A stretch of 7,330 bases of DNA from Spirochaetaceae bacterium. GTDB taxonomy: Bacteria; Spirochaetota; Spirochaetia; B11-G9. The notes beneath the pieces were generated by a model. That model was not told where the DNA came from, made no database searches, and was given only the letters and a program-made list of their open reading frames with translations. Below, piece after piece: positions 1 to 6,007 of this stretch. A program made the position numbers and the translations under genes. Positions within the stretch are counted from its first letter, which is position 1, and the number at the start of each line of letters is the position of its first letter. The DNA is taken from positions 1-7,330 of the forward strand of contig DAOWMA010000099.1 of assembly GCA_030643345.1 (NCBI GenBank), in the 5' to 3' direction.

Positions 1-2
1 CA

Positions 3-110
3 TCTCTGTTTTCTTTAAGAAATTTAAAATCTAACATGATCAGGATAATACTTCAGGATGCAGGGTTTTTACAAGTAGTGGCGGGATTTATCGCATTTAA
101 AAATTATTGA
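3..110 (+). CDS. Possible C-terminal tail of a truncated upstream gene
   Basis: This frame is open from the window edge to a TGA at 108-110, giving 35 residues. The last part reads IRIILQDAGFLQVVAGFIAF followed by KNY. An amphipathic stretch followed by DAGF and a beta-like hydrophobic run resembles the C-terminal end of many class I SAM-dependent methyltransferases, where a 'LL..AGF..V' segment precedes the last strand. That is only a resemblance by eye. The other two forward frames stop within the first 34 bases. If real, this gene ends 58 bases before the lipoprotein start, on the same strand, so the two could be co-transcribed. No start is visible. The frame could also be open by chance, since 36 codons is short. 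Confidence 0.4.
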   Translation, partial: SLFSLRNLKSNMIRIILQDAGFLQVVAGFIAFKNY

Positions 111-135
111 CCTGTGATTTTATACATGATACTGT
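107..135 (+). promoter_or_regulatory. Weak sigma70-like promoter candidate before the lipoprotein gene
   Basis: TTGACC at 107-112 matches five of six bases of the -35 consensus. The -10 is poor: GATACT at 128-133 (spacing 15) or TACTGT at 130-135 (spacing 17). The -35 overlaps the TGA of the possible upstream reading frame. Transcription would start about 30 bases before the ATG at 169. Confidence 0.25.
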
Positions 136-168
136 GTTTTAATTAAATTTTTTTTCCAGGAAGGAAAG

Positions 169-519
169 ATGAATAAGAATAATATAAAATCCGGAGTTAA
201 CCTGAGAGTTATCAGTTTCTGTTTATTGTTGGTTATTGTTTTTTCATTATCAGGATGTGCGACAAATGGTATTCTTGGTATTCGTGATCCGTTGGCAACT
301 TCAAGTTATGTTGACAGTAAGATTACTGAATCTGATAGACGTATAGTAGAGCTTGAAGAAGAAATTCAGCAGCTTTTAGATGAAATTTCCCTTATGAAAT
401 CAGATATTGAGTTAGTCAGCAATATTAAGGCCGATCTGGATGAAATGCCAATGGAGATGCTTCGTCAACTGGTATTGGCACTTCAGTCCTATCTTGAAAT
501 GCTGGAGAATGAAGGCTAA
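169..519 (+). CDS. Small coiled-coil lipoprotein
   Basis: Product of 116 residues with a type II (lipoprotein) signal peptide: basic start (K3, K7, R13), hydrophobic core about 14-27, and lipobox LSGC with the lipidated cysteine at C30. Residue +2 is alanine, which in classic Gram-negative rules favours outer-membrane sorting. The mature chain has a short linker (about 31-50, including RDPLATSSYVD) and then a heptad coiled coil of about 40 residues. The 'a' positions 52, 59, 66, 73 and 80 are all Ile, and the 'd' positions 62, 69, 76, 83 and 90 are Leu, Leu, Met, Val and Leu. P94 breaks it before a final amphipathic helix (95-113). AGGAAGGA at 158-165 is a good ribosome-binding site for the ATG. 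I do not recognise the family. The design recalls Lpp-type lipoproteins, but it is longer and lacks the C-terminal Lys used for peptidoglycan attachment. A structural or oligomerising envelope role is inference. Confidence 0.88.
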   Translation: MNKNNIKSGVNLRVISFCLLLVIVFSLSGCATNGILGIRDPLATSSYVDSKITESDRRIVELEEEIQQLLDEISLMKSDIELVSNIKADLDEMPMEMLRQLVLALQSYLEMLENEG

Positions 520-539
520 AAAATACCGTTCCCATTACT

Positions 540-581
540 TGAAGGAGGTATGTCTTTTGTCAGTAAAGATTTACCCCTTCA
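540..581. terminator. Hairpin between convergent genes, possible bidirectional terminator
   Basis: TGAAGG (540-545) and GGTA (547-550) pair with TACC (572-575) and CCTTCA (576-581). This gives a 10-bp stem with one bulged A (546) and a 21-base loop. It lies between the stop of the lipoprotein gene (519) and the converging permease gene, whose stop (571-573) and last codons form the right arm. Neither side is followed directly by a clean T-run. On the - strand a T6 run comes about 17 bases beyond the stem. The left arm also contains a consensus-like Shine-Dalgarno sequence, AAGGAGG. Confidence 0.3.
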
Positions 582-1089
582 TAATTATGTAATCCTTCTT
601 TTCAAGATACTTCCCCAGCCAGATTGAACTAATAATAACCAGGGGTATAGATACCAGTAATCGAACCAGGGTGAATTTAATTCCTAAAAATGAAGCTTCA
701 AATAGTGTCATTGGAATCCGGCAAACAGCGGCGGCTCCAATGAATGTAAAGATAACACTCATCTTTGCGCCCTTTTGAAACAGGGAGTAAGCAATGGGAA
801 AAGCCGGTATTAAACCACCTGCAATAGGCCCTGCTAAAAGTATAGCCCAGACATAACTTAATACACTGGAATTTTTACCCAGATGTTTTTCTATAAATTC
901 CCTTTTTACCCAGACTTCAAAAAGTCCGATTAAAATAAATACAGGTGGCAGTAACTTAATCATTTCAAGTGAAAAAGAGGCAAAATTATGTCCAATTAGT
1001 TTTCCGGGATTATACCCGAATATAAACGATAGGGAAACAAAGGCAATATAGATTAAAACTGCTGCTGTTTTAATAATTTTATTCTTCAT
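571..1089 (-). CDS. Half-size permease, COG0701/ArsP-like, second gene of pair
   Basis: Hydrophobic 172-residue protein with about four to five membrane segments (roughly 8-25, 42-60, 77-103, 110-127 and 142-160). It has the core pattern of the COG0701/ArsP-related permease family: FEVWV..EFIEKHLG (57-71), AGPIAGGLIPAFPIA (86-100), the L-x-x-K-G turn (103-107), and E131-x4-G136-x-K138-x-T140-x2-R143. Full-length ArsP-type permeases have about 300 or more residues in two related halves; here each half is its own gene. The start overlaps the stop of the upstream partner gene by four bases (ATGA). GGAGAG at 1095-1100 serves as ribosome-binding site, so translation is probably coupled and the products probably pair 1:1. 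The transported substrate cannot be told from sequence. ArsP itself exports organoarsenicals, but the CxxxP-type cysteine motif I associate with the arsenical exporters is not visible, so I assign no arsenic function. Confidence 0.78.
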   Translation of the reverse strand: MKNKIIKTAAVLIYIAFVSLSFIFGYNPGKLIGHNFASFSLEMIKLLPPVFILIGLFEVWVKREFIEKHLGKNSSVLSYVWAILLAGPIAGGLIPAFPIAYSLFQKGAKMSVIFTFIGAAAVCRIPMTLFEASFLGIKFTLVRLLVSIPLVIISSIWLGKYLEKKDYIIMKG

Positions 1090-1568
1090 ATAATCTCTCC
1101 GAAAACAAAACCGGTCATTACGGCCACACCAATAGCAATGAAAAAACTAATAATATTTCTCAGGATAGTTACTTTAGTTCCAAAATATGCTTTTTCTATA
1201 GGAAAGGTAAGAACACCAACCATCATCAATGTGGTCGTAAAGGCGGAGAGGACCATGTAGCTTACACCCTCTTTTAATAATATTGCACCCAGAGGATAGG
1301 CAATAGGCCCCGGCATTAATGTTATGGAACCCATAAAAGAAGCTAAAAGAATGCTTAGGAATTTATTGTCATTTCCCAGGGAACTCGAAATTACCTGTTC
1401 GGGAACAAGGTAGAGTACAATAGAAACTGCAATAATCAGACCTAAAAAAGCAGGTGATATTTTTGTCAGTTTTTTATAAGCCATTTTAACTGCTTTAATA
1501 GTTTTCTCTTTATTAATAAAAAAAGAAATGCTTAAAGCCAATGCTGTTGCAATATACAAAAGGTACAT
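1086..1568 (-). CDS. Half-size permease, COG0701/ArsP-like, first gene of pair
   Basis: Hydrophobic 160-residue protein with an N-terminal membrane segment (about 2-18), a basic cytoplasmic-looking stretch (K20-K36, nine Lys), then further segments (about 38-56, 70-98, 103-123 and 138-158). It contains ITLMPGPIAYPLGAILLKEG (82-101) and E125-x4-G130-x-K132-x-T134-x2-R137. The same motif occurs in its neighbour with a constant offset of six residues. From L64 to S141 the two proteins align without a gap, with 17 of 78 identities by my count. I recognise this as the partner half of small COG0701-type permeases usually found as adjacent gene pairs. The ATG has a strong ribosome-binding site (AAAGGAGG on the - strand, 1573-1580). 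The gene is first in the two-gene operon. Its promoter is not obvious in the 98 bases before it. Substrate unknown. Confidence 0.76.
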   Translation of the reverse strand: MYLLYIATALALSISFFINKEKTIKAVKMAYKKLTKISPAFLGLIIAVSIVLYLVPEQVISSSLGNDNKFLSILLASFMGSITLMPGPIAYPLGAILLKEGVSYMVLSAFTTTLMMVGVLTFPIEKAYFGTKVTILRNIISFFIAIGVAVMTGFVFGEII

Positions 1569-1666
1569 GTAGCCTCCTTTTTTGATTGTTGGAGTAAATG
1601 CAGCTGGGTTTTATGCCTTTCAACACTTTGTGAACATAATCCGTATGGGATGAAGTAAAAGATTTA

Positions 1667-2839
1667 TTAAGCTAAATACTCACTCTCATAGAATGGGAAA
1701 TAAATACTGAAACAGCTGCCCTTCCCAATCTCAGATGTTACTTTCATAATTCCATTATAGGATTTGACAATACTATGTGAAACAGCAAGACCCAGCGCAG
1801 TCCCTCCATTATTCCCCCTGGTTGTAAAGTAGGGGGTGAACATATTCTCCATTGTTTCATCGCTTATTCCAGATCCATTATCTTCTATAATAATTTTAAG
1901 ATATTGAATTTTCCCATTTAATTCCGTATCTTCTGTTCCGGGAACTCTTGAAATTATCATTTTAATAAGACCTTTTGTGTCGCTTTTTTCATGTTGAGAA
2001 ATTATTGCATGCTCAGCATTGATAATTACATTAAGCAATACCTGTTCTATGTGGATCTTGTTTGCATATGCAAGGACAGGGTGGTCCAGGAAAATAATCT
2101 CAAGTTCAGCCTTATTTTTCAGGGAACCTTTATAAATCTTAGTAAGATCAGCTACAACAATATTCATATCGACAACTTCGGCTTCAGATTCTTTGTTTTT
2201 TGCAAAAGCAGAAAACTGACGGAGCAGATCAGATGTCTTTCCAACTGCTGAATTTATACCCTGAAAATAATCAGTGTATGAATCCAGATCCAATACCTGT
2301 TTCTGTATTTTGCTTTTTATCAAATGGACATTCGGAGAAATAGAACACAGGAAATTGTTGCAATCATGTGCGATTCCATTTGCAAGGAAACTGACAGTTT
2401 CCGTCCGCTGGGAATGAAACAAAATATCCTGCAGCCTTTCTATCTCTTTTTTATAGTGATAGTGGAGTTCAATGTGGGTTTTTACTCTGGCATTCAGTTC
2501 ATGAGAATTAAATGGTTTTGTAATATAATCTGCTCCTCCTGCTTTGAACCCCTCGATAATATTTTCTGTTCCATGTTTTGCAGTCAGAAACAGAACAGGT
2601 ACGTTCTTTGTAATTTTATCCTCTTTCAATTTTCTGCAAACTTCATAACCATCCATTACAGGCATCATAATATCGAGTAGAATAAGATCAAATTTCGTTT
2701 CTTTTACCCGTTCCAGAGCCTGCTGGCCGCTGGTTGCAAAAAGCAGATGATAATTTTTGTTTTTTTTGAGAAAGTTTATACCAACCTGAATATTTTTTAG
2801 ATCATCATCTACTACAAGAATATTAAATATCTTTGCCAT
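1667..2839 (-). CDS. Receiver-histidine kinase hybrid, cytoplasmic (HDxxN type)
   Basis: A 390-residue soluble protein with no signal peptide or membrane segment. An N-terminal receiver (about 5-125) carries acidic D11-D13, phospho-acceptor D56 (LILLDIMMP), T86 and K108. A short helical linker (about 126-147) leads to a dimerisation/phosphotransfer domain with the H-box FLANGIAHDCNNFL (151-164). The phosphorylated residue should be H158, in the HDxxN class (NtrB-like or 'HDFNN' kinases). The ATPase domain follows: N-box N270..N274, G1 box EDNGSGIS (319-326), F-box MFTPYFTTR (333-341) and G2 box GGTALGLA (345-352). The G2 box has Ala where GTGLGL is usual. The likely role is autophosphorylation controlled by the state of the attached receiver, with phosphate passed to another receiver. 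GAGGAAG (2844-2850, read on -) precedes the ATG. It is divergent from a second receiver-first kinase. No output domain is present, so the pathway it controls is unknown. Confidence 0.93.
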   Translation of the reverse strand: MAKIFNILVVDDDLKNIQVGINFLKKNKNYHLLFATSGQQALERVKETKFDLILLDIMMPVMDGYEVCRKLKEDKITKNVPVLFLTAKHGTENIIEGFKAGGADYITKPFNSHELNARVKTHIELHYHYKKEIERLQDILFHSQRTETVSFLANGIAHDCNNFLCSISPNVHLIKSKIQKQVLDLDSYTDYFQGINSAVGKTSDLLRQFSAFAKNKESEAEVVDMNIVVADLTKIYKGSLKNKAELEIIFLDHPVLAYANKIHIEQVLLNVIINAEHAIISQHEKSDTKGLIKMIISRVPGTEDTELNGKIQYLKIIIEDNGSGISDETMENMFTPYFTTRGNNGGTALGLAVSHSIVKSYNGIMKVTSEIGKGSCFSIYFPFYESEYLA

Positions 2840-2922
2840 TGTTCTTCCTCATATTTATTTGGCGCAATTTATTTATAATAATGTAAATCATAGTCAGATG
2901 GAAGCAGAAAAAAAACAGGGAA

Positions 2923-2961
2923 GATATTTCGGTATTAATCCTTGATATTTCTGTAGAAATA
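2923..2961. repeat. GATATTTC direct repeat plus inverted copy, operator candidate
   Basis: GATATTTC occurs at 2923-2930 and again at 2944-2951, exactly 21 bases apart, about two helical turns. The second copy is also the left arm of a 6-bp inverted repeat, TATTTC-TGTA-GAAATA (2946-2961). Repeats on one face of the helix just before a gene are a common operator layout, but the sequence is AT-rich and the match is short, so chance is possible. Confidence 0.35.
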
Positions 2962-2979
2962 GGTGAAACTATCTTTCTT

Positions 2980-2985
2980 AAAGGG
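2980..2985 (+). promoter_or_regulatory. Ribosome-binding site that decides the kinase start
   Basis: AAAGGG stands seven bases before the ATG at 2993. The in-frame GTG at 2963, which would add ten residues, has only weak purine-rich sequence before it. The ATG at 2993 also places the receiver acidic pair and phospho-Asp at nearly the same residue numbers as in the divergent sister protein. Confidence 0.6.
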
Positions 2986-2992
2986 TAGTTTT

Positions 2993-4600
2993 ATGGATAA
3001 CCATGCATCTGAAATAGTAATCGTTGACGATTTACCTGAAAATCTCGATGTATTAAGCAGAGTATTTATTGAAGAGGGCTATAATGTCCGTGTATTTTCC
3101 AGGGGTTCTATAGCTTTTAAATCAGCTGTTCAGTCACCTCCTGATCTCTTTCTGATTGATATCCTGATGCCTGAAATGGATGGCTATGAATTATGCGGAA
3201 AACTAAAGAATAATGAGAATACAAAAAGTATTCCTGTAATTTTCCTTAGCTCTCTTATTGATATAAACGAAAAGCTGAAGGCCTTTGAAGTTGGTGGAGT
3301 CGATTATATTACAAAACCTTATCAATTTTCTGAGGTTCTTATAAGGATAAATACTCACATAAAATTACGAAAATTACAGATTGAACTCGAACAATTAAAT
3401 AAACAACTTGGAACACGGGTAAAAGAGAGAACACAGGAATTAGAGAAACGGAACAGTGAACTTAAAGAGGCCCTTAAAACAAAGAGTGATTTCCTTGCTA
3501 ATATAAACCATGAACTTCGAACACCCTTAAATGGAGTATCTGGTATGCTGTCTATTCTTGAAACAATGGATATTTCGGACTCTGAGAGATACTTTCTTGA
3601 TATGGCGGCATCATCGGCTGAACATCTGACATCCATTATTCAGGATATTCTAAATTACTCCGAAATTGATTCCGGGAGACTGAAATTATTCTCTAAACCT
3701 GTACAAATTCAGAAACTCATTCAAAATACAGGCAATCTTTGTAAACATAAAGCCGGGGAGAAAGGCATTAATATTATTATTAAAAGTGGGAAAATTTCTG
3801 AAGTTTTTGTTGGAGATGGATCCAGAATAGCAGAGATAATTGAAAAACTACTATCCAACGCAATTAAATTCTCAGATTCGGGCAATATAGAGATTTATTT
3901 CAAAGTGGATCCGGATCTGACACTTTCAATATCGGACCAGGGAATTGGAATTCCTCCCGACAGATTGAACAAAATTTTCCACCCTTTCCAACAGTTGGAA
4001 GATCCATACACCAAAAAGCACGAAGGGGTAGGTATAGGACTCACTATAATAAAGAGTCTTCTGAATCTTATGAAAGGTGAAATATCTGTAGAATCAGTAG
4101 TTGGAGAAGGTTCAGTATTTACAGTTATTATTCCTAATAATGTTTCTTCTATTGAATCTGAAGAATCAAATATAAATATCGGAGTGAAAGTAGACAGACC
4201 TGTAATTTCTAACCTTAATATACTTATTGCGGAAGATGAGGGCATAAACAGAATGTACCTTAAAACCATTCTGAACAAGGTTGGACATCATGTGCTTGAA
4301 GCGTGTAATGGAGAGGAGGCTCTGGAGAAAACCACTTCAGAAAAACCGGACTTCATATTTATGGATATTGGAATGCCTGTAATGAACGGTATGGAAACAA
4401 CAAAACTTATTCGTAAAACTGATGGATTCTCTACTATTCCTATCATTGCACTTACAGCGCACACACATAAGGATGATATAGAAAAAATTTTGGAATCCGG
4501 CCTGGATGAAGTACTGAAGAAACCATTTCGAGAGAAAGAAATTTACTCTGTAATTGATAAATATACAGTAAACATTAAAAATTCAGTCTCTACCCTCTGA
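2993..4600 (+). CDS. Receiver-histidine kinase-receiver hybrid, cytoplasmic
   Basis: A 535-residue soluble protein from the ATG at 2993. The first receiver (about 8-125) has D12-D13, phospho-acceptor D56 (LFLIDILMP), S86 and K108. A coiled-coil linker (about 128-163) leads to the phosphotransfer domain with H-box FLANINHELRTPLNGV (168-183; phospho-His H173). The ATPase domain has N-box N289, G1 box SDQGIGIP (314-321), F-box IFHPFQQ (328-334) and G2 box GVGIGL (345-350). A linker of about 25 residues precedes a second receiver (about 408-525) with E414-D415-E416, phospho-acceptor D458 (IFMDIGMP), T488 and K510. All key residues for both kinase and receivers are present. There is no sensor or membrane part, so input probably comes through the N-terminal receiver and output through the C-terminal receiver to an unseen phosphotransfer partner. 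It is divergent from, and shares its N-terminal receiver type with, the adjacent receiver-kinase. Confidence 0.94.
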   Translation: MDNHASEIVIVDDLPENLDVLSRVFIEEGYNVRVFSRGSIAFKSAVQSPPDLFLIDILMPEMDGYELCGKLKNNENTKSIPVIFLSSLIDINEKLKAFEVGGVDYITKPYQFSEVLIRINTHIKLRKLQIELEQLNKQLGTRVKERTQELEKRNSELKEALKTKSDFLANINHELRTPLNGVSGMLSILETMDISDSERYFLDMAASSAEHLTSIIQDILNYSEIDSGRLKLFSKPVQIQKLIQNTGNLCKHKAGEKGINIIIKSGKISEVFVGDGSRIAEIIEKLLSNAIKFSDSGNIEIYFKVDPDLTLSISDQGIGIPPDRLNKIFHPFQQLEDPYTKKHEGVGIGLTIIKSLLNLMKGEISVESVVGEGSVFTVIIPNNVSSIESEESNINIGVKVDRPVISNLNILIAEDEGINRMYLKTILNKVGHHVLEACNGEEALEKTTSEKPDFIFMDIGMPVMNGMETTKLIRKTDGFSTIPIIALTAHTHKDDIEKILESGLDEVLKKPFREKEIYSVIDKYTVNIKNSVSTL

Positions 4601-4613
4601 GGATAACTATCCT
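4600..4613. terminator. Small hairpin between convergent kinase and proC stops
   Basis: AGGATA (4600-4605) pairs with TATCCT (4608-4613). It fills the 11-base gap between the stop of the hybrid kinase (4598-4600) and that of proC (4612-4614 on -). There is no T-run on either side and the loop is very tight, so termination here is only a possibility. Confidence 0.2.
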
Positions 4614-5424
4614 AATTCTCCAGCTCATCCGCCCTGTCTTTCGATTCTTTCACAGCGTTCATGACAGTAGCGGTAAATTTACCTTCTTCAAGAGCCTTAA
4701 CTCCTTTAATAGTAGTACCTCCGGCAGATATCACTTTTGTAAGAAGACTTATAGGGTTTTTAATTTGTCCACCAGACTGTACATCTTTACTAAGTATTGC
4801 AGTAGCACCATTAACTGTCTGAACTGCAATTTTTAAAGACTGATTGTAGGGGATTCCCTGTTCCGTACCACCCAGGGCAAGGGCATGTATAAATGATAAC
4901 ACATATGCAATTCCACTACCCGAAAGTCCTGTAAAGGCAGACATTTGAGACTCAGATAAAACTATAGCTTTACCAATGGATTCTGCAATATCAACTGCTT
5001 CTTTTATAAACTCTTCAGATGTATTTTCGCCATGGGAAACTGCAACAATTGCTTCTCTGACAGTAGCTGCAATATTCGGCATAAATCTAATTACATTCGT
5101 ACTACCTGTTTTCCCTTCAAAATATTCAATAGTTTTTCCTGCAGCAATAGAGATTATTTTTTTATTTTTTGTAAACCTTGAAAGATGACTTAAAAGCTCA
5201 TCAAGGTACCGGGGTTTTACAGCAAGAATAATGATATCAGAATATGAGCAGAAATCTTCATAATTATCTGCTTTGAATATTTTCCCTGATACAGTTTTAT
5301 TTACCTGTTCTGCTTTTTTATTATCTGTATCCATTATGGCTATTACAATTTCAGGAAAATTTTTCTTTATTCCTTCTGCAATGGCAGCACCCATATTACC
5401 AACACCTATAATTCCGATTTTCAT
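4612..5424 (-). CDS. proC: Pyrroline-5-carboxylate reductase
   Basis: ProC reduces 1-pyrroline-5-carboxylate to L-proline with NAD(P)H, the last step of proline synthesis in the cytoplasm. The 270-residue protein has the family's usual length. It begins with a Rossmann nucleotide-binding fold: GVGNMG (7-12), an acidic D32/D34 region after strand beta2, and AVKP (68-71). The conserved RFMPN is at 113-117. The C-terminal helical dimerisation and substrate domain has SGSGIAYV (168-175) and the P5C reductase signature region around VISAGGTTIKGVKALEEG (231-248). The ATG is preceded by a good ribosome-binding site, AAAGGAG (5433-5439 read on -). The gene lies 72 bases downstream of trmL on the same strand, separated from it by a large palindrome, so it may be the last gene of the cbi-trmL transcript or have its own promoter. 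No truncation is seen. Confidence 0.97.
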   Translation of the reverse strand: MKIGIIGVGNMGAAIAEGIKKNFPEIVIAIMDTDNKKAEQVNKTVSGKIFKADNYEDFCSYSDIIILAVKPRYLDELLSHLSRFTKNKKIISIAAGKTIEYFEGKTGSTNVIRFMPNIAATVREAIVAVSHGENTSEEFIKEAVDIAESIGKAIVLSESQMSAFTGLSGSGIAYVLSFIHALALGGTEQGIPYNQSLKIAVQTVNGATAILSKDVQSGGQIKNPISLLTKVISAGGTTIKGVKALEEGKFTATVMNAVKESKDRADELEN

Positions 5425-5464
5425 TTATATTACTCCTTTAAAAAAAATCTATGCAAAATAATAC

Positions 5465-5507
5465 ATATCCTGTACAGACCGCACGGCTGTGCGTCTCTAC
5501 AGGATAT
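5465..5507. repeat. Large imperfect palindrome (REP/MITE-like) at trmL 3' end
   Basis: ATATCCTGTA (5465-5474) pairs perfectly with TACAGGATAT (5498-5507). Inside this, AGA (5476-5478) pairs with TCT (5494-5496), and CGCAC (5480-5484) pairs with GTGCG (5489-5493) around the loop GGCT. The total is 18 bp, broken only by a C-C mismatch (5475/5497) and one bulged C (5479). The GC-rich core contrasts with the AT-rich surroundings. Its core, GTGCGTCTCTAC, resembles dispersed palindromic repeats found in many bacterial genomes. The arm 5497-5507 also encodes the end of trmL (Ile-Leu-stop). As RNA on the - strand it would fold strongly between trmL and proC. The nearest T-run (T8) lies 17 bases past the stem, so it is not a standard terminator. 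Confidence 0.75.
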
Positions 5508-6000
5508 CCCAATCCAATCTATGCAAATCCCCCTCTTTCTGTAAACCCTTAAATCCTAACTGGCGATGGACTTCGTATGCAATTATTGCTGCTGAATTAG
5601 ATAAATTCAGAGACCGGGCTTCATTAACCATAGGAATTCTTACGCTGGTCTTATGATTTTTAGCTAACAGTTCTTCCGGAAGACCTTTTGTCTCTTTTCC
5701 AAACACAAGATAACAATCCACTTCATATTTAAAATCAGAATATACTGTATCTGCTTTCGTAGTAATATATACTATTTGTCCGGAATTGACTGATTCCAGA
5801 AATTCTTCAATGCTGTCATAGTAGCTGACGGTTAAAAGATCCCAGTAGTCAAGACCGGCTCTTTTTAGATATTTATCATCTACAGAGAACCCCAGAGGTC
5901 TTATTAAGTGAAGACCGGCTCCTATAGCGGCGCAGGTTCTGGCAATATTACCGGTGTTTTGAGGAATTTCCGGTTCGACTAAAACTATATTTATTGACAT
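5497..6000 (-). CDS. trmL: tRNA (cytidine(34)-2'-O)-methyltransferase
   Basis: TrmL (YibK) uses S-adenosylmethionine to 2'-O-methylate the wobble nucleotide of tRNA-Leu isoacceptors. The 167-residue protein consists of a SPOUT/trefoil-knot domain and little else. Visible family motifs are EPEIPQNTGNIART (9-22), LVFGKETKGLP (98-108) and the knot helix IPMVNEARSLNLSNSAAI (122-139), with R129, S130, N132 and S134. The ATG at 6000 has no clear Shine-Dalgarno sequence (TGATGTCCCT precedes it). It lies 7 bases after the cbiH stop, so translation is probably coupled to cbiH. The C-terminal ten or so residues (LHRLDWDIL) run beyond the usual domain end. The last two codons and the TAG are formed by the arm of a palindrome, suggesting the original stop was replaced. 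Genes of this family are often next to unrelated operons, so its presence with cobalamin genes need not imply shared function. Confidence 0.95.
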   Translation of the reverse strand: MSINIVLVEPEIPQNTGNIARTCAAIGAGLHLIRPLGFSVDDKYLKRAGLDYWDLLTVSYYDSIEEFLESVNSGQIVYITTKADTVYSDFKYEVDCYLVFGKETKGLPEELLAKNHKTSVRIPMVNEARSLNLSNSAAIIAYEVHRQLGFKGLQKEGDLHRLDWDIL

Positions 6001-6007
6001 AGGGACA

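Larger units (their letters stand above)
2840..2992. promoter_or_regulatory. Shared divergent promoter region of the two kinase genes
   Basis: This 153-base AT-rich gap separates the two divergent kinase starts and must hold both promoters. On the + strand an exact TATAAT lies at 2874-2879 without a good -35. On the - strand TATAAA (2872-2877 reversed) overlaps it. A second + strand option is TTGATA at 2942-2947 with GAAACT at 2965-2970 (spacing 17). Overlapping -10 elements would make the two genes compete or respond together. Exact start points cannot be fixed from sequence. Confidence 0.4.

Noticed and set aside
550..627. A 25-codon mini-gene after the AAGGAGG sequence
   Set aside because: The ribosome-binding sequence is only one base from the ATG, the peptide is mostly antisense to the permease gene, and the composition shows no protein-like pattern.
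571..1568. Arsenic or organoarsenical resistance operon
   Set aside because: Only the broad permease family is recognisable. There is no arsR, arsenate reductase or arsenite methylase nearby, and no arsenic-binding cysteine pattern.
571..1568. A single permease gene broken by a frameshift
   Set aside because: Each half has its own ribosome-binding site and start, the overlap is a clean ATGA, and the two halves are known as a neighbouring gene pair, so they are separate genes.
1569..1666. Promoter for the permease operon or terminator for the receiver-kinase
   Set aside because: TTGAAA is present on the - strand, but the best -10 (TTTACT) is 19 bases away and weak. No stable stem with a T-run follows the kinase stop.
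2963..2992. In-frame GTG start adding ten residues to the receiver-kinase-receiver protein
   Set aside because: It has no clear ribosome-binding site, while the ATG at 2993 has AAAGGG seven bases before it and gives a receiver register matching the sister protein.
5440..5507. Palindrome plus T8 run as an intrinsic terminator after trmL
   Set aside because: The T-run is 17 bases beyond the stem base rather than directly after it, so a standard rho-independent terminator is not supported.
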